From positions 1 through 64,000 of the forward strand of contig JAFGBU010000010.1 of the NCBI GenBank assembly GCA_016932995.1: 64,000 nt of DNA, read 5' to 3'. Each line of letters starts with the position of its first letter. The stretch's first letter is position 1. The position numbers and the translations under genes are program-made. Under the pieces are notes generated by a model, which saw nothing but the letters and a program-made list of their open reading frames with translations, did not search any database and was not told the origin of the DNA. Of this stretch, positions 1 through 7,898 are shown in pieces. This DNA comes from Desulfovibrionaceae bacterium (GTDB lineage: Bacteria; Desulfobacterota; Desulfovibrionia; Desulfovibrionales; Desulfovibrionaceae).

Positions 1-2
1 CC

Positions 3-65
3 GGGATCGACCGCCTGGGCATCGTGGCCGAGCCGGTGGACCGAGAGGCCGGGAAAAAACCCTAG
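3..65 (+). CDS. C-terminal end of an ExbD/TolR-like protein (5' truncated)
   Basis: An open frame enters from the left edge and ends at a TAG at 63-65, giving twenty residues that read roughly GIDRLGIVAEP then a charged tail. ExbD/TolR periplasmic domains commonly end with a strand of the form GI-x-R-hydrophobic-G-hydrophobic-x-TEP, which this resembles. The next gene starts 46 bases downstream on the same strand and has a TonB-like N-terminus, as expected for an exbB-exbD-tonB unit. The call rests on a very short stretch plus this context, so it is tentative. Confidence 0.4.
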   Translation, partial: GIDRLGIVAEPVDREAGKKP

Positions 66-111
66 ACGCCCGAGGCCGCGGGGCCGGCCTTGGGAGGGGC
101 CTGATACGGCG

Positions 112-1569
112 ATGCGCGCGATCTGCTGGACACTGTCCATCATGCTGCACGCCCTGGCGCTCTGGGTGATGCTTCTGGTCGTGGCCGCGCCCGACCTGGG
201 CCAGGGCCCCCTGTTGACCGTGGACATCAGGCGTCCCGAGCCCGCGGCCAAGGCCCAGCCGCCCCCAGAAGCGCCCGTGGTCGAGCCCAAGGCCGCGCCC
301 CCGAGGCCCCGGACCCTGCCCGCCGGACCCATGGCCCCGCCGAGCTTCGCGCCGGAGCCGGCGCCGGAGCCCGTGGTCAAGCCCGAGCCGGCCCCAAAGG
401 CCCGGCCCGCCCCGCCTCCGGACGTGGTCGAGATCAGCCCGGTCAAAAAGGGCGTGGCCCTGCCGACCTACAAGGCCACGCAAAAGGAGTACGAGGAGTT
501 CGCCAAGAGCGGCGGGGTGGTGACCATTGACGAGCCCGCCCTGCGCGGGGCCAAGACCAGGTTCGGCCAGCTCGTCGGGTTCTACACCTACACCACCGAG
601 GAGTTCGTGGGCCAGTACCTGACCGCCGACGGCCTGCACAGCGTGAGCATAGTCGACGCCAGGGATACCCCGCACCAGGCCCTGCTCATACACGACTCCA
701 AGTCCGGCCTGTTGCGCAGGCTCAAAAAGTTCGGAAAGTACGTGTACACCTACGGGCCGTCCCTGAACCAGGACGAGCCGGTGGAGGGCTCGGTGACCTT
801 CCTGGCCGACGGCGACCACATCCACAGGATCATCTGGATGGGCAAGGACGGCCAGGCCCAGTTCCCGACCAAGATCCACTTCCGCGAGGAGGCCGTCCGG
901 TTCAAGAGCCGGGGCCTGCGCCTGACCGGGACCCTGGTCCGGCCCCCGGGACCCGGACCGCACCCGGCCGTGGTCTACCTGCCCGGACGCGGCTGCGCGC
1001 CGCCCAAGATGGCCCAGGCCTTTGCCAGGACCCTGGGCGAGCAGGACCTCGCGGTCCTGGTGTTCAAGGACCGCGAGTGCGTCCAGGGCCAGACCCTGCC
1101 CCAGGACCAGGGCCTGGCCCTGGCCGCGGAGGACGCCCTGGCCGGGCTCAGGCTGCTCAAAAAGATCGACGGCCTGGATCCGTCAAGGCTGGGCTTCTGG
1201 GGAAGCGGCGAGGGCTCCCTGGCCGCCCTCAGGGCGGCCGCCAGCGACGACTCCGGCCGCAGGGACAAAAGGGGCGACACGGCCTTCGTGGTCTGCGCCC
1301 TGTCGGCCAAGGACAGCGGCCTGCCCGCGCCGGAGCGGAGCGATCTGGCGGCCACAAAGGCCCCCTGCCTGTGGCTGTTTTCCGGGGAAAACCCCGGCCT
1401 GCGCTGGCGCGGCTACCTGGACCTGGTGGACGATCTCCGCGACAGGGAGATGAAGCCGTTCACGGTCGTGCTCATGCCCGAGGAGGCCGGGGGGCCGAAG
1501 CAAAAGGACGTGGACAGGCTCGTCTCCGGCTACGCGGCCATCGCCGGGCCCTGGATACAGAGGCGCTGA
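112..1569 (+). CDS. TonB-like N-terminus fused to an alpha/beta-hydrolase-fold domain
   Basis: 485 residues. Residues 1-27 are a transmembrane segment containing S-x3-H (Ser9, His13), the pattern that lets TonB couple to ExbB/ExbD. Residues 35-110 are a Pro/Ala/Lys/Glu-rich linker of the kind that spans the periplasm. Residues about 120-275 are a beta-rich region I do not recognise. Residues about 280-485 look like a dienelactone-hydrolase-type alpha/beta hydrolase (strand, PGRGCAP loop, nucleophile elbow). The elbow reads G364-S365-G366-E367-G368, so the usual nucleophile serine at the centre of G-x-S-x-G is a glycine; the fold may be non-catalytic. The normal TonB C-terminal domain is absent. 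A GGGAGG stretch lies upstream of the ATG, and the preceding gene end looks like ExbD. Inference: an envelope energy-coupling or sensing protein rather than a standard TonB. Confidence 0.65.
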   Translation: MRAICWTLSIMLHALALWVMLLVVAAPDLGQGPLLTVDIRRPEPAAKAQPPPEAPVVEPKAAPPRPRTLPAGPMAPPSFAPEPAPEPVVKPEPAPKARPAPPPDVVEISPVKKGVALPTYKATQKEYEEFAKSGGVVTIDEPALRGAKTRFGQLVGFYTYTTEEFVGQYLTADGLHSVSIVDARDTPHQALLIHDSKSGLLRRLKKFGKYVYTYGPSLNQDEPVEGSVTFLADGDHIHRIIWMGKDGQAQFPTKIHFREEAVRFKSRGLRLTGTLVRPPGPGPHPAVVYLPGRGCAPPKMAQAFARTLGEQDLAVLVFKDRECVQGQTLPQDQGLALAAEDALAGLRLLKKIDGLDPSRLGFWGSGEGSLAALRAAASDDSGRRDKRGDTAFVVCALSAKDSGLPAPERSDLAATKAPCLWLFSGENPGLRWRGYLDLVDDLRDREMKPFTVVLMPEEAGGPKQKDVDRLVSGYAAIAGPWIQRR

Positions 1570-1585
1570 GCCCGGCCGCAGGCCC

Positions 1586-1981
1586 TCACTCCGCGGACTT
1601 CCGAGAGCTGAACAGCCTGGATATCTTCTCATTCAGGCTGTTGGAGCTGAAGGGCTTGACTATGTAGTCCGTCACCCCCCTTTTCGCGGCCTCGATCACG
1701 TTGTCCGCGAACGAATACCCGGTCACGATGATGAACGGCAGGTCCTTGTATTCGTCGCTGCCGCGCACCCGGGACAAGAGGTCTATGCCCTTGAGCCCGG
1801 GCATCTGCTGGTCGCAGATGACCAGGTCGACCCCGCCCAGCTCTATCCTGCGCCAGGCGCTTTCCCCGTCCGGGGCCTGCTCCAGGTTCTTCATGCCCAG
1901 CCTCCTCAGGGCCCCGGCCGCCACCTTGCGCATGCTCGGCGAATCGTCCACTATCAGGATGCGGATGTCCTTGTTCTGCAT
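1586..1981 (-). CDS. Single-domain CheY-like response regulator
   Basis: 131 residues, one receiver domain and nothing else. The acidic pocket is D12-D13, the phosphoacceptor is D57 (ICDQQMPG), the switch threonine is T87 and the conserved lysine is K109 (VKPF), so all active-site residues are present. With no output domain it must act by protein-protein contact, either like CheY or as a phosphorelay intermediate. It is convergent with the TonB-like gene (16 bases between stops) and divergent from the HD-GYP gene, with an AT-rich shared upstream region. No histidine kinase is directly adjacent; the kinase at 3526 has its own regulator, so the partner is unknown. Confidence 0.93.
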   Translation of the reverse strand: MQNKDIRILIVDDSPSMRKVAAGALRRLGMKNLEQAPDGESAWRRIELGGVDLVICDQQMPGLKGIDLLSRVRGSDEYKDLPFIIVTGYSFADNVIEAAKRGVTDYIVKPFSSNSLNEKISRLFSSRKSAE

Positions 1982-2222
1982 TTTAAAAGCTTAAAGCAGA
2001 CCTTGCGGCCAGTCAACGGGCCGAAAGGTCCGCCTTAAAAAATCCTGTCGTTAAAATGGGATAGGAAAACCATCGACACTATTTTTTAATTATAATATAA
2101 AGTATAGTCCTAATTAAACTTGGCCCTGCAAAGACAAGGGCTGTCCGGGCATGGCCGCCGGCCTGCCCATGCGGCCGGCAAGGGTGGGCAACAATCGAAC
2201 CGAATCCGAACATGGTCCGAAC
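1982..2222. promoter_or_regulatory. AT-rich divergent promoter region
   Basis: This gap between the receiver gene (minus) and the HD-GYP gene (plus) is much richer in A/T than its surroundings around 2035-2120. A TATAAT hexamer lies at 2091-2096, and the overlapping ATTATA reads TATAAT on the other strand, so -10 elements may point both ways. I see no good -35 at 17 bases. A small GAAA-loop hairpin (2017-2032) lies near the receiver start. No consensus c-di-GMP riboswitch was recognised. Confidence 0.35.
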
Positions 2223-3419
2223 ATGATAAAGAAAATCCCGGTATCCAAGCTGGTCCCAGGCATGAACGTGGCCAAGATGAGGTCCGCGTGGAAGGCCGTG
2301 CCCCACCTCTACACCACGGCCGGGCCCATCGAGTCCGCGGAGCAGGTTCAAGAGATACTCGGCCAGGGCTACACCGAGGTCTTCATCGAGGTCGAGGGGC
2401 CGGAGCACGAAACAGACCGGCCCCGGCCCCGCGAAGACACGGCCCAGGGCCTGGCCAAGGCCGTTGCCGAGGCCAAGCGCATATACGACCTGTCCCTTCA
2501 CACCGCCAAGACGATCCTCAGAAACGCCAAGCGCGGCGACCGCCTGGACTACGAAACCCCGAAAATGGTCGTTGAAAACGTCATCAACCTGGCCACCAAC
2601 AGCCCGGACACCCTGCTTTTGCTGCTCAAGCTCTCCCAGTACGACGACTACACCTACACCCACTGCGTGAACGTCATGTCCCTGGCCGTGGTCCTGGGCC
2701 GGCAATGGGGCATAAACGACGGCGACCTGGAGCGCCTGGGCATCGCCGGGCTGCTGCACGACATCGGCAAGACCAGGCTCCCGGCCATGGTCCTGAACAA
2801 GCGGGGCCCCTTGGAGCCGGAGGAGTTCGAGGTCATCAAGAGGCACCCCCTGGACGGCTACCTCCTGCTCAGCAAGCAAAAATGCTTCCCCTCGGACATC
2901 CTGACCGCGGTGGCCGAACACCACGAGAGGCACAACGGCACCGGCTATCCAAACGGCATCTCCGGGGACAGCATCTGCATGTTCGCCAAGATCCTCAGCC
3001 TGTGCGACGTGTACGACGCGCTGACGAGCATACGGCCGTACAAGGGCCCGGTCTCGCCCTACGAGGCCTTGAGGATCATGTACGGCATGCGCGAAAGGCA
3101 CTTCAAGACCAAGGAGATGGAACGGTTCATCAAATGCCTGGGCGTGTTTCCAGCCGGAAGCCTGGTCAGGCTCAACTCCGGCCACTACGCCGTGGTCTGC
3201 AAGACCAACTCCGACGACCCGCTGCATCCCAAGGTCTGCGTGTGCATGGACAAGAAAATGAGGCCGGTCATGCCCACGGTCACGGACCTGTCCACGGCCC
3301 TGACCGCAGGCGGGGAGCGGTTCAGCGTCGTGGACAGCCTCAATCCCCTGGAGCATTCGCTGGACCTGCCCAGTCTCCTCGGCCTTGGCCATGGATTCGT
3401 CCTCCAGGGTTCGACCTAG
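2223..3419 (+). CDS. HD-GYP domain protein (probable cyclic-di-GMP phosphodiesterase)
   Basis: 398 residues from the ATG at 2223; the frame is open back to 2151, but MIKKIPVSKLVPGMNV is the usual beginning of the N-terminal DUF3391 domain found in these proteins. Residues 1-110 are that domain and about 145-340 the HD-GYP domain. The metal motif H179-D180 (HDIGK), the later HHE cluster and G241-Y242-P243 are all present, so catalytic activity is likely. HD-GYP enzymes hydrolyse c-di-GMP to pGpG or GMP and so favour motility over sessile growth. The kinase/regulator pair begins 106 bases downstream on the same strand, but no shared transcript is evident. Confidence 0.93.
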   Translation: MIKKIPVSKLVPGMNVAKMRSAWKAVPHLYTTAGPIESAEQVQEILGQGYTEVFIEVEGPEHETDRPRPREDTAQGLAKAVAEAKRIYDLSLHTAKTILRNAKRGDRLDYETPKMVVENVINLATNSPDTLLLLLKLSQYDDYTYTHCVNVMSLAVVLGRQWGINDGDLERLGIAGLLHDIGKTRLPAMVLNKRGPLEPEEFEVIKRHPLDGYLLLSKQKCFPSDILTAVAEHHERHNGTGYPNGISGDSICMFAKILSLCDVYDALTSIRPYKGPVSPYEALRIMYGMRERHFKTKEMERFIKCLGVFPAGSLVRLNSGHYAVVCKTNSDDPLHPKVCVCMDKKMRPVMPTVTDLSTALTAGGERFSVVDSLNPLEHSLDLPSLLGLGHGFVLQGST

Positions 3420-3525
3420 GGTCGGATCGCGCAGGCGGCATGGGCCCGCCCATGGCCGAACCGCCATTCCCCGGCCCCACGACCGTGGTTGCAGGCCGCG
3501 AAGACGCGCAGGATAAAAAGCGGCC

Positions 3526-5526
3526 GTGAACGACCAGAGAAAAACCAAACGGCAGCTGATCCAGGAGCTAGAAGCCCTGCGCCGGGAGCTCGACGCGCAG
3601 ACGCCGGCCGCGGGCCCGGCCAAGGGCCCCGGACCCTTGACTTGCGACCCCGGCCAACTGTTCCGCAGCTTCATGAACAACTCCGTCTCGGCCATATTCG
3701 CCACCGACCGCCAGGGACGGCTGATCATTGTGAACAAGGTGGCAGAGGCCCTCCTCGGCAAGCCGGAATGCGAGGTCGTGGGCAAGAGCCCCGCCGACCT
3801 GTTCCCAAGGGATCAGGCCGACACGCATTGGGCCGACAAACAACGGGTCATGGACACGGGAAGGCCCATGCGCAAGGAGGAGGTCTTTGCCCTGAACGGC
3901 GAGCGGCGCACCTTCCTGACCTCGCTGTTTCCCCTTTGCGGCCAGGACAATGAAATCCTGGGCGTGGGCGGAATATCCACGGACATCACCGAGCGCAAAA
4001 AGACCCAGGACGACCTGGAGAAGCTCAAGACCGCGGTCGAGCAGACCATCGACGGCATCGCCATGGCCGACCTGGACGGGACCCTGACCTTCCTGAACAA
4101 GGCCTTCGCCAAGATGCACGGCTTTGAGCACGCCCAAGGGCTCCTCGGCAGGCACCTGTCCATCTTCCACACCCCGGAGCAGCTTGAAAACGAGGTCCTG
4201 CCCTTCAAGCGCAAGTCCGTCGAGCACGGCGCCCATTCGGGCGAGATATGGCACAAGAGGGTCGACGGCAGCCTGTTCCCGACGCACATGACCTCCTCGC
4301 TGATCAGGGATGAGCGCGGCGAACCAATGGGCCTGGTCACCGTGGCCCAGGACATCACCGAGGGCAAGGGGCTGAGGGAGGAGCTCCAAAAGGCCCATGA
4401 CCGGCTGGAGATCAGGGTCAAGAAGCGCACCCAGGAGCTGGAGGAGGCCAACTCCAGGCTCCGGGCCGAGTACCAAGAGCGCCTCCAGGCCGAGGCCAGG
4501 TACCAGGAGCTGTTCAACAACGCGCCCATAGGCGTGTTTCAGGCCGACCTCGACGGCCGGATACTGAACGTCAACGCCGAGGGGGCCAAGATGCTCGGCT
4601 ACTCCTCGCCCGAGGAGCTGATGCGCGGCCTTGCGCGCGGCGGCGAACAGGAGCACGCCTGTCTGCAAAGACTCATCCAGGGCTTCAGGCTCGCCCTGGA
4701 CACCGGGGAACTGAAAAACTTCGACTACCTGAGCCGCAAAAAGAACGGCGACCTCATCTGGATCTGCGCCAATGTCCGCAAGACCCTTGACGGCCACAGC
4801 AAGCGCCGCTACCTGGACGCCTTCTGCTCGGACGTCACGGAGAGAAAAAAGGCCGAAGAGCATGTCCAGACCCTGGGCAGGGAGCTCTTGACCGCCCAGG
4901 AAACAGAGCGCCAACGCATGGCCAGGGAGCTCCACGACAACGTGGCCCAAGACCTCTCGTCCCTGAAGATCGCCTTCGGAACCCTGCTCGACGACCAGCC
5001 CAAGGCCTCGGCAACAGTGGCCAAAAGACTGGCGAACATCTCCTCGCTCCTGGAAAAGGCCATCCGCTCGATACGCGATCTGGCCTACGGGCTGCACCCC
5101 TCCGGGCTGGAGCGCCTCGGGCTCGCCGGCGCGCTGTCCAAGCACTGCCGGGACGCCTCCGCGGCGAACGCGATCCCCATCGAGATCTCCTGCGCCGGCC
5201 TTGACGGCCTCAGACTGGCGTCCAACACCGAGATCAACCTCTTCCGCCTGGCCCAGGAGGCCCTGAACAACGCCGTCAGGCATTCCAAGGCCGAGCGGAT
5301 AAACGTCAGGGTCGCGGCCAGCTTCCCGAACATCCTGCTCAGGATCGAGGACAACGGCATCGGCTTCGACGTCCGCAAGCGCCCTGCCGAGGCGTTGCGC
5401 GAACAGCGCATGGGGCTTAAAAACATGAGGGAGAGAGTGGGCCTGTTGGGCGGGGACCTGGAAATTCGATCCCTCAAGGGCCGCGGGACCCTGTTGACCA
5501 TCAGCGTTCCCTACATGGGGGCCTAG
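3526..5526 (+). CDS. Cytoplasmic PAS-PAS-PAS histidine kinase, NarL/DegS type
   Basis: 666 residues starting at GTG (AGGA about 15 bases upstream). No membrane segment is seen, so it is predicted soluble. Three PAS domains lie at about 40-160, 165-285 and 325-445, with a charged coiled coil (about 285-325) between the second and third. The HisKA_3 dimerisation helix carries the phosphoacceptor H470 in the motif ELHDNVAQDL, and a HATPase_c domain follows (about 560-664, with DNGIGFD and a GRGT loop). H-D-N at the phospho site is typical of the NarX/DegS/UhpB group. The next gene starts after a single base and encodes a LuxR-type regulator, its likely partner. The signal sensed is not readable; small-molecule, redox or light ligands are all used by PAS domains. 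Confidence 0.93.
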   Translation: MNDQRKTKRQLIQELEALRRELDAQTPAAGPAKGPGPLTCDPGQLFRSFMNNSVSAIFATDRQGRLIIVNKVAEALLGKPECEVVGKSPADLFPRDQADTHWADKQRVMDTGRPMRKEEVFALNGERRTFLTSLFPLCGQDNEILGVGGISTDITERKKTQDDLEKLKTAVEQTIDGIAMADLDGTLTFLNKAFAKMHGFEHAQGLLGRHLSIFHTPEQLENEVLPFKRKSVEHGAHSGEIWHKRVDGSLFPTHMTSSLIRDERGEPMGLVTVAQDITEGKGLREELQKAHDRLEIRVKKRTQELEEANSRLRAEYQERLQAEARYQELFNNAPIGVFQADLDGRILNVNAEGAKMLGYSSPEELMRGLARGGEQEHACLQRLIQGFRLALDTGELKNFDYLSRKKNGDLIWICANVRKTLDGHSKRRYLDAFCSDVTERKKAEEHVQTLGRELLTAQETERQRMARELHDNVAQDLSSLKIAFGTLLDDQPKASATVAKRLANISSLLEKAIRSIRDLAYGLHPSGLERLGLAGALSKHCRDASAANAIPIEISCAGLDGLRLASNTEINLFRLAQEALNNAVRHSKAERINVRVAASFPNILLRIEDNGIGFDVRKRPAEALREQRMGLKNMRERVGLLGGDLEIRSLKGRGTLLTISVPYMGA

Positions 5527-5527
5527 C

Positions 5528-6202
5528 ATGGATACGAAAAAAATCCTGATCGTGGACGACCACCCCCTGTTCAGGGAGGGACTCAAGACGATCATCAAAC
5601 GGGATCCGCGGTTCGAGGTCGCCGGAGAGGCCGGGGACGGGCCTCAGGGACTGAAAAAGGCCACCGAGCTCGCGCCGGACATCGTGCTCGCGGACATCTC
5701 CCTGCCGGGCATGGACGGCATCAGGCTGATCTCGGAGCTCAAGGCCCTGCTGCCCCGGACCAGGTTCATAATAATCAGCATGCACGCCCAGGCCGACTAT
5801 ATCGCCGAGGCCTTCCAGGCCGGGGCCTCGGGCTACATCGTCAAGGAGTCCGCGGTCGAAGGGCTTCTGCCTGCCCTGGCCTCGGTGGCCGGGGGCAGGC
5901 CGTTTCTGGACAGCGCCCTGTCCAGCGAGGTCATCGAACGGCTGGTGCGGGACAAGGAAACCGCCGGCCAAAGGGGCCCGTCCGGGTACGGATCGCTCAC
6001 CCCCCGCGAGCAGGAGGTCATGCGCCTGCTGGCCGAGGGCCTGAGCGCCAGGGAGGTGGCCGCCAAGCTGTCCGTGAGCCCCAAGACCGTGGAAAACCAC
6101 CGCGCCAATCTGATGCGCAAGCTGGGCCTGCAGAACTCCGTGGAGCTGGTCCGCTTCGCGGCCAGGATCGGGCTCATAGACCTGGAGACCTGGGCGGGCT
6201 GA
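5528..6202 (+). CDS. NarL/FixJ-family response regulator
   Basis: 224 residues: a receiver (about 5-120) with D10-D11, phosphoacceptor D56 (LADISLPG) and a lysine in the expected last-strand position (VKES), then a LuxR/GerE helix-turn-helix (about 150-215; SLTPREQEVMRLLAEG and SPKTVENHRANLM). Phosphorylation by the preceding kinase should drive dimerisation and promoter binding. The ATG is one base after the kinase stop, so the two are co-translated. The regulated genes cannot be told from the sequence. Confidence 0.95.
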   Translation: MDTKKILIVDDHPLFREGLKTIIKRDPRFEVAGEAGDGPQGLKKATELAPDIVLADISLPGMDGIRLISELKALLPRTRFIIISMHAQADYIAEAFQAGASGYIVKESAVEGLLPALASVAGGRPFLDSALSSEVIERLVRDKETAGQRGPSGYGSLTPREQEVMRLLAEGLSAREVAAKLSVSPKTVENHRANLMRKLGLQNSVELVRFAARIGLIDLETWAG

Positions 6203-6233
6203 GACCCGCGCCGGATACTCGGCCCGGGCCGCC

Positions 6234-6425
6234 TCAGTCCTTGTCCCTGTCCCACTGGTCCCGGGGCACGGCCTCCTCCACGAGCATGATCGGTATCTCG
6301 TCCTTGACCGGGTACACGACCCGGCACCTGTCGCAGGCCAGGCCGCGCTCTCCGGGCAAAAGCTCCAACTTGCCCTTGCACTTGGGACAGGCAAGAAGTT
6401 CGAGCAGCTCCCTGTTCAAAGCCAT
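6234..6425 (-). CDS. Trm112/UPF0434-like zinc-ribbon protein
   Basis: 63 residues from the ATG at 6425, which has a strong GGGGGAGGA ribosome site nine bases upstream; a longer reading of the frame lacks one. The protein has two Cys pairs, CPKC and CDRC, framing a short beta ribbon, then YPVKDEIPIML, the signature end of the Trm112/UPF0434 family (E. coli YcaR). Eukaryotic and archaeal Trm112 activates methyltransferases; the role of the bacterial form is less clear. It is convergent with the NarL-type regulator. Confidence 0.88.
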   Translation of the reverse strand: MALNRELLELLACPKCKGKLELLPGERGLACDRCRVVYPVKDEIPIMLVEEAVPRDQWDRDKD

Positions 6426-6691
6426 TGCTTCCTCCCCCGGCCGATATTGTCCGCTCAAGGGCCTTGCCCCGCCGGCCGGCAGCCCAGGGCGTCGAGAATC
6501 GAACCCTTGGTCAACGGCTTTGCGCGGATTCAAGCCCGGTCGGGCCGGGCCATCTTCAGCCATTGCGCGCCAAATGGCAAGCCGCCCGCCGAGCCCCTCT
6601 TTTTCCTGAAACGCCTTGCGCTGGCCCCGGTTATTTGTCTAAATCAAAGGGCCCCGGCAACAAGGGCCCGGGGCAAAAAAACAAGGCCAAA

Positions 6692-7549
6692 ATGCTCGGC
6701 GTAGACCTGCACACCCACTCCACCGCGTCCGACGGGACCCTGAGTCCCAGGGACCTGGTCCGACTGGCCAAGGACAGCGGGCTCGCGGCCGTGGCCCTCA
6801 CCGACCACGACACCGTGTCCGGCCTGGACGAGGCCCTGGCCGCGGGCCGGGAGTTCGGCATCGAGGTCGTCCCGGGCTGCGAGCTCAGCGTCACCTCGCC
6901 CGCGGGCTGGATGCACATCGTGGGCCTGTGGATCGGCCCAAACCCCAGGCACCTGCTGGAGGCCTTCGAGTTCATCCATGAAAGCCGCTCCAAGCGGAAC
7001 CTGCAGATCATCGAAAAGCTCCGGGCCCTGGGCATCGACATAGACTACGACCAGGTCCGGGCCGCGGCCCGGGGAGTGATCGGCCGGCCGCACATATCCA
7101 GGGTGCTCATGGACAAGGGAGTGGTCTCCTCGATTGGCGAGGCCTTTGAGCAGTATCTCGGCAGCAAGGGCAAGGCATACGTGCCCAAGGCCAAGCTCTC
7201 GCCGCAGCAGGCCCTGTCCGTGCTGGCCAGGGAAGGGGCGACCTCGATCCTGGCCCACCCCTACCTGCTCAACCTGGACCCCGAGCGGACCGAGGCCCTG
7301 GTCAGGGAGCTCAAGGCCCTGGGCCTGGAGGGCATCGAGGCCTACTACACCGAGCACAGCCCGGGGCAGACCGCAATGTACCTGGACCTGGCTAAGCGCC
7401 TCGGCCTGCTGGTCAGCGGGGGCTCCGACTTCCACGGCGAGGTCAAGCCGAACACTTACCTGGGCACGGGCAAGGGCGACCTGTTCGTGCCCTACGAGGT
7501 CCTCGAGCGGCTCAAGGCCAGGCGCAGGGAGCAGGGCCGGTGGACCTGA
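6692..7549 (+). CDS. PHP-domain phosphoesterase (YciV/RNase AM-like)
   Basis: 285 residues from the ATG at 6692; MLGVDLHTHSTASDG is the normal beginning of this family, so the open frame back to 6425 is not used. Metal-binding motifs are in order: HTHSTASDG, LTDHD, PGCELS, RPHISR, LAHPY and GSDFHG, which together form the trinuclear site of the PHP superfamily. Length and order match the YciV/TrpH group, whose E. coli member is a 5'-3' exonuclease acting on 3',5'-bisphosphate nucleotides and short RNAs. The ribosome site is weak. An 8-bp-stem hairpin lies just after the stop. Confidence 0.88.
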   Translation: MLGVDLHTHSTASDGTLSPRDLVRLAKDSGLAAVALTDHDTVSGLDEALAAGREFGIEVVPGCELSVTSPAGWMHIVGLWIGPNPRHLLEAFEFIHESRSKRNLQIIEKLRALGIDIDYDQVRAAARGVIGRPHISRVLMDKGVVSSIGEAFEQYLGSKGKAYVPKAKLSPQQALSVLAREGATSILAHPYLLNLDPERTEALVRELKALGLEGIEAYYTEHSPGQTAMYLDLAKRLGLLVSGGSDFHGEVKPNTYLGTGKGDLFVPYEVLERLKARRREQGRWT

Positions 7550-7552
7550 ACC

Positions 7553-7575
7553 GGTCAGGCGGGCCCTGCCTGACC
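7553..7575. terminator. Hairpin between convergent genes
   Basis: A perfect 8-base stem (GGTCAGGC / GCCTGACC) with a seven-base loop lies in the 30 bases between the PHP gene and the small membrane protein gene, which converge here. There is no T tract, so intrinsic termination would be weak; a bidirectional role is inferred from position. Confidence 0.45.
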
Positions 7576-7579
7576 AGGG

Positions 7580-7768
7580 TCATTTGTCCTCCTGGTCCTC
7601 GTCCTGATCGTGTTTTTCTTCCGGGTCGTATCTTCCCTTGAGCCAGAACTGAACGGGATTTTTTTTGCCGGGGTGGCGCTTGTCGTAACGTTTCTTCATC
7701 CGGGCGAAATAGATTATGTACCCGAAGCCGAGCGCGACTATCACCAAAACAAAGACCTTGGTGCTCAT
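7580..7768 (-). CDS. Small membrane protein of unknown function
   Basis: 62 residues with a good AGGAGG ribosome site eight to nine bases before the ATG. Residues 3-21 (VFVLVIVALGFGYIIYF) form a single membrane helix; the rest is very hydrophilic, with a basic stretch (KKRYDKRHPGKK) just inside followed by an acidic tail ending in mixed D/E/Q/K. The positive-inside pattern puts the C-terminus in the cytoplasm. I do not recognise a family. The strong ribosome site and clean composition argue it is real. Confidence 0.65.
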   Translation of the reverse strand: MSTKVFVLVIVALGFGYIIYFARMKKRYDKRHPGKKNPVQFWLKGRYDPEEKHDQDEDQEDK

Positions 7769-7898
7769 GGGGCGGCCCTCCTGTTTGGGGTCTCATGCAC
7801 TATACCCCGGCCCGGACGCGGCCAACAAGGGCTCTTTGGGCCCCAAGCCGGTTGCGGTTTGCAAACCCGCCCGGGCCAAGGGCTGAGCCCGCAGTGCA

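Noticed and set aside
1982-2222. c-di-GMP riboswitch in front of the HD-GYP gene
   Set aside because: The conserved GEMM-I core and its two helices are not present; only a short GAAA-loop hairpin is seen near the opposite gene.
2079-5598. Long minus-strand open frames (568 and 676 codons) opposite the HD-GYP and kinase genes
   Set aside because: Low-complexity His/Val/Gly/Gln composition, no ribosome site and perfect overlap with well-supported genes on the other strand.
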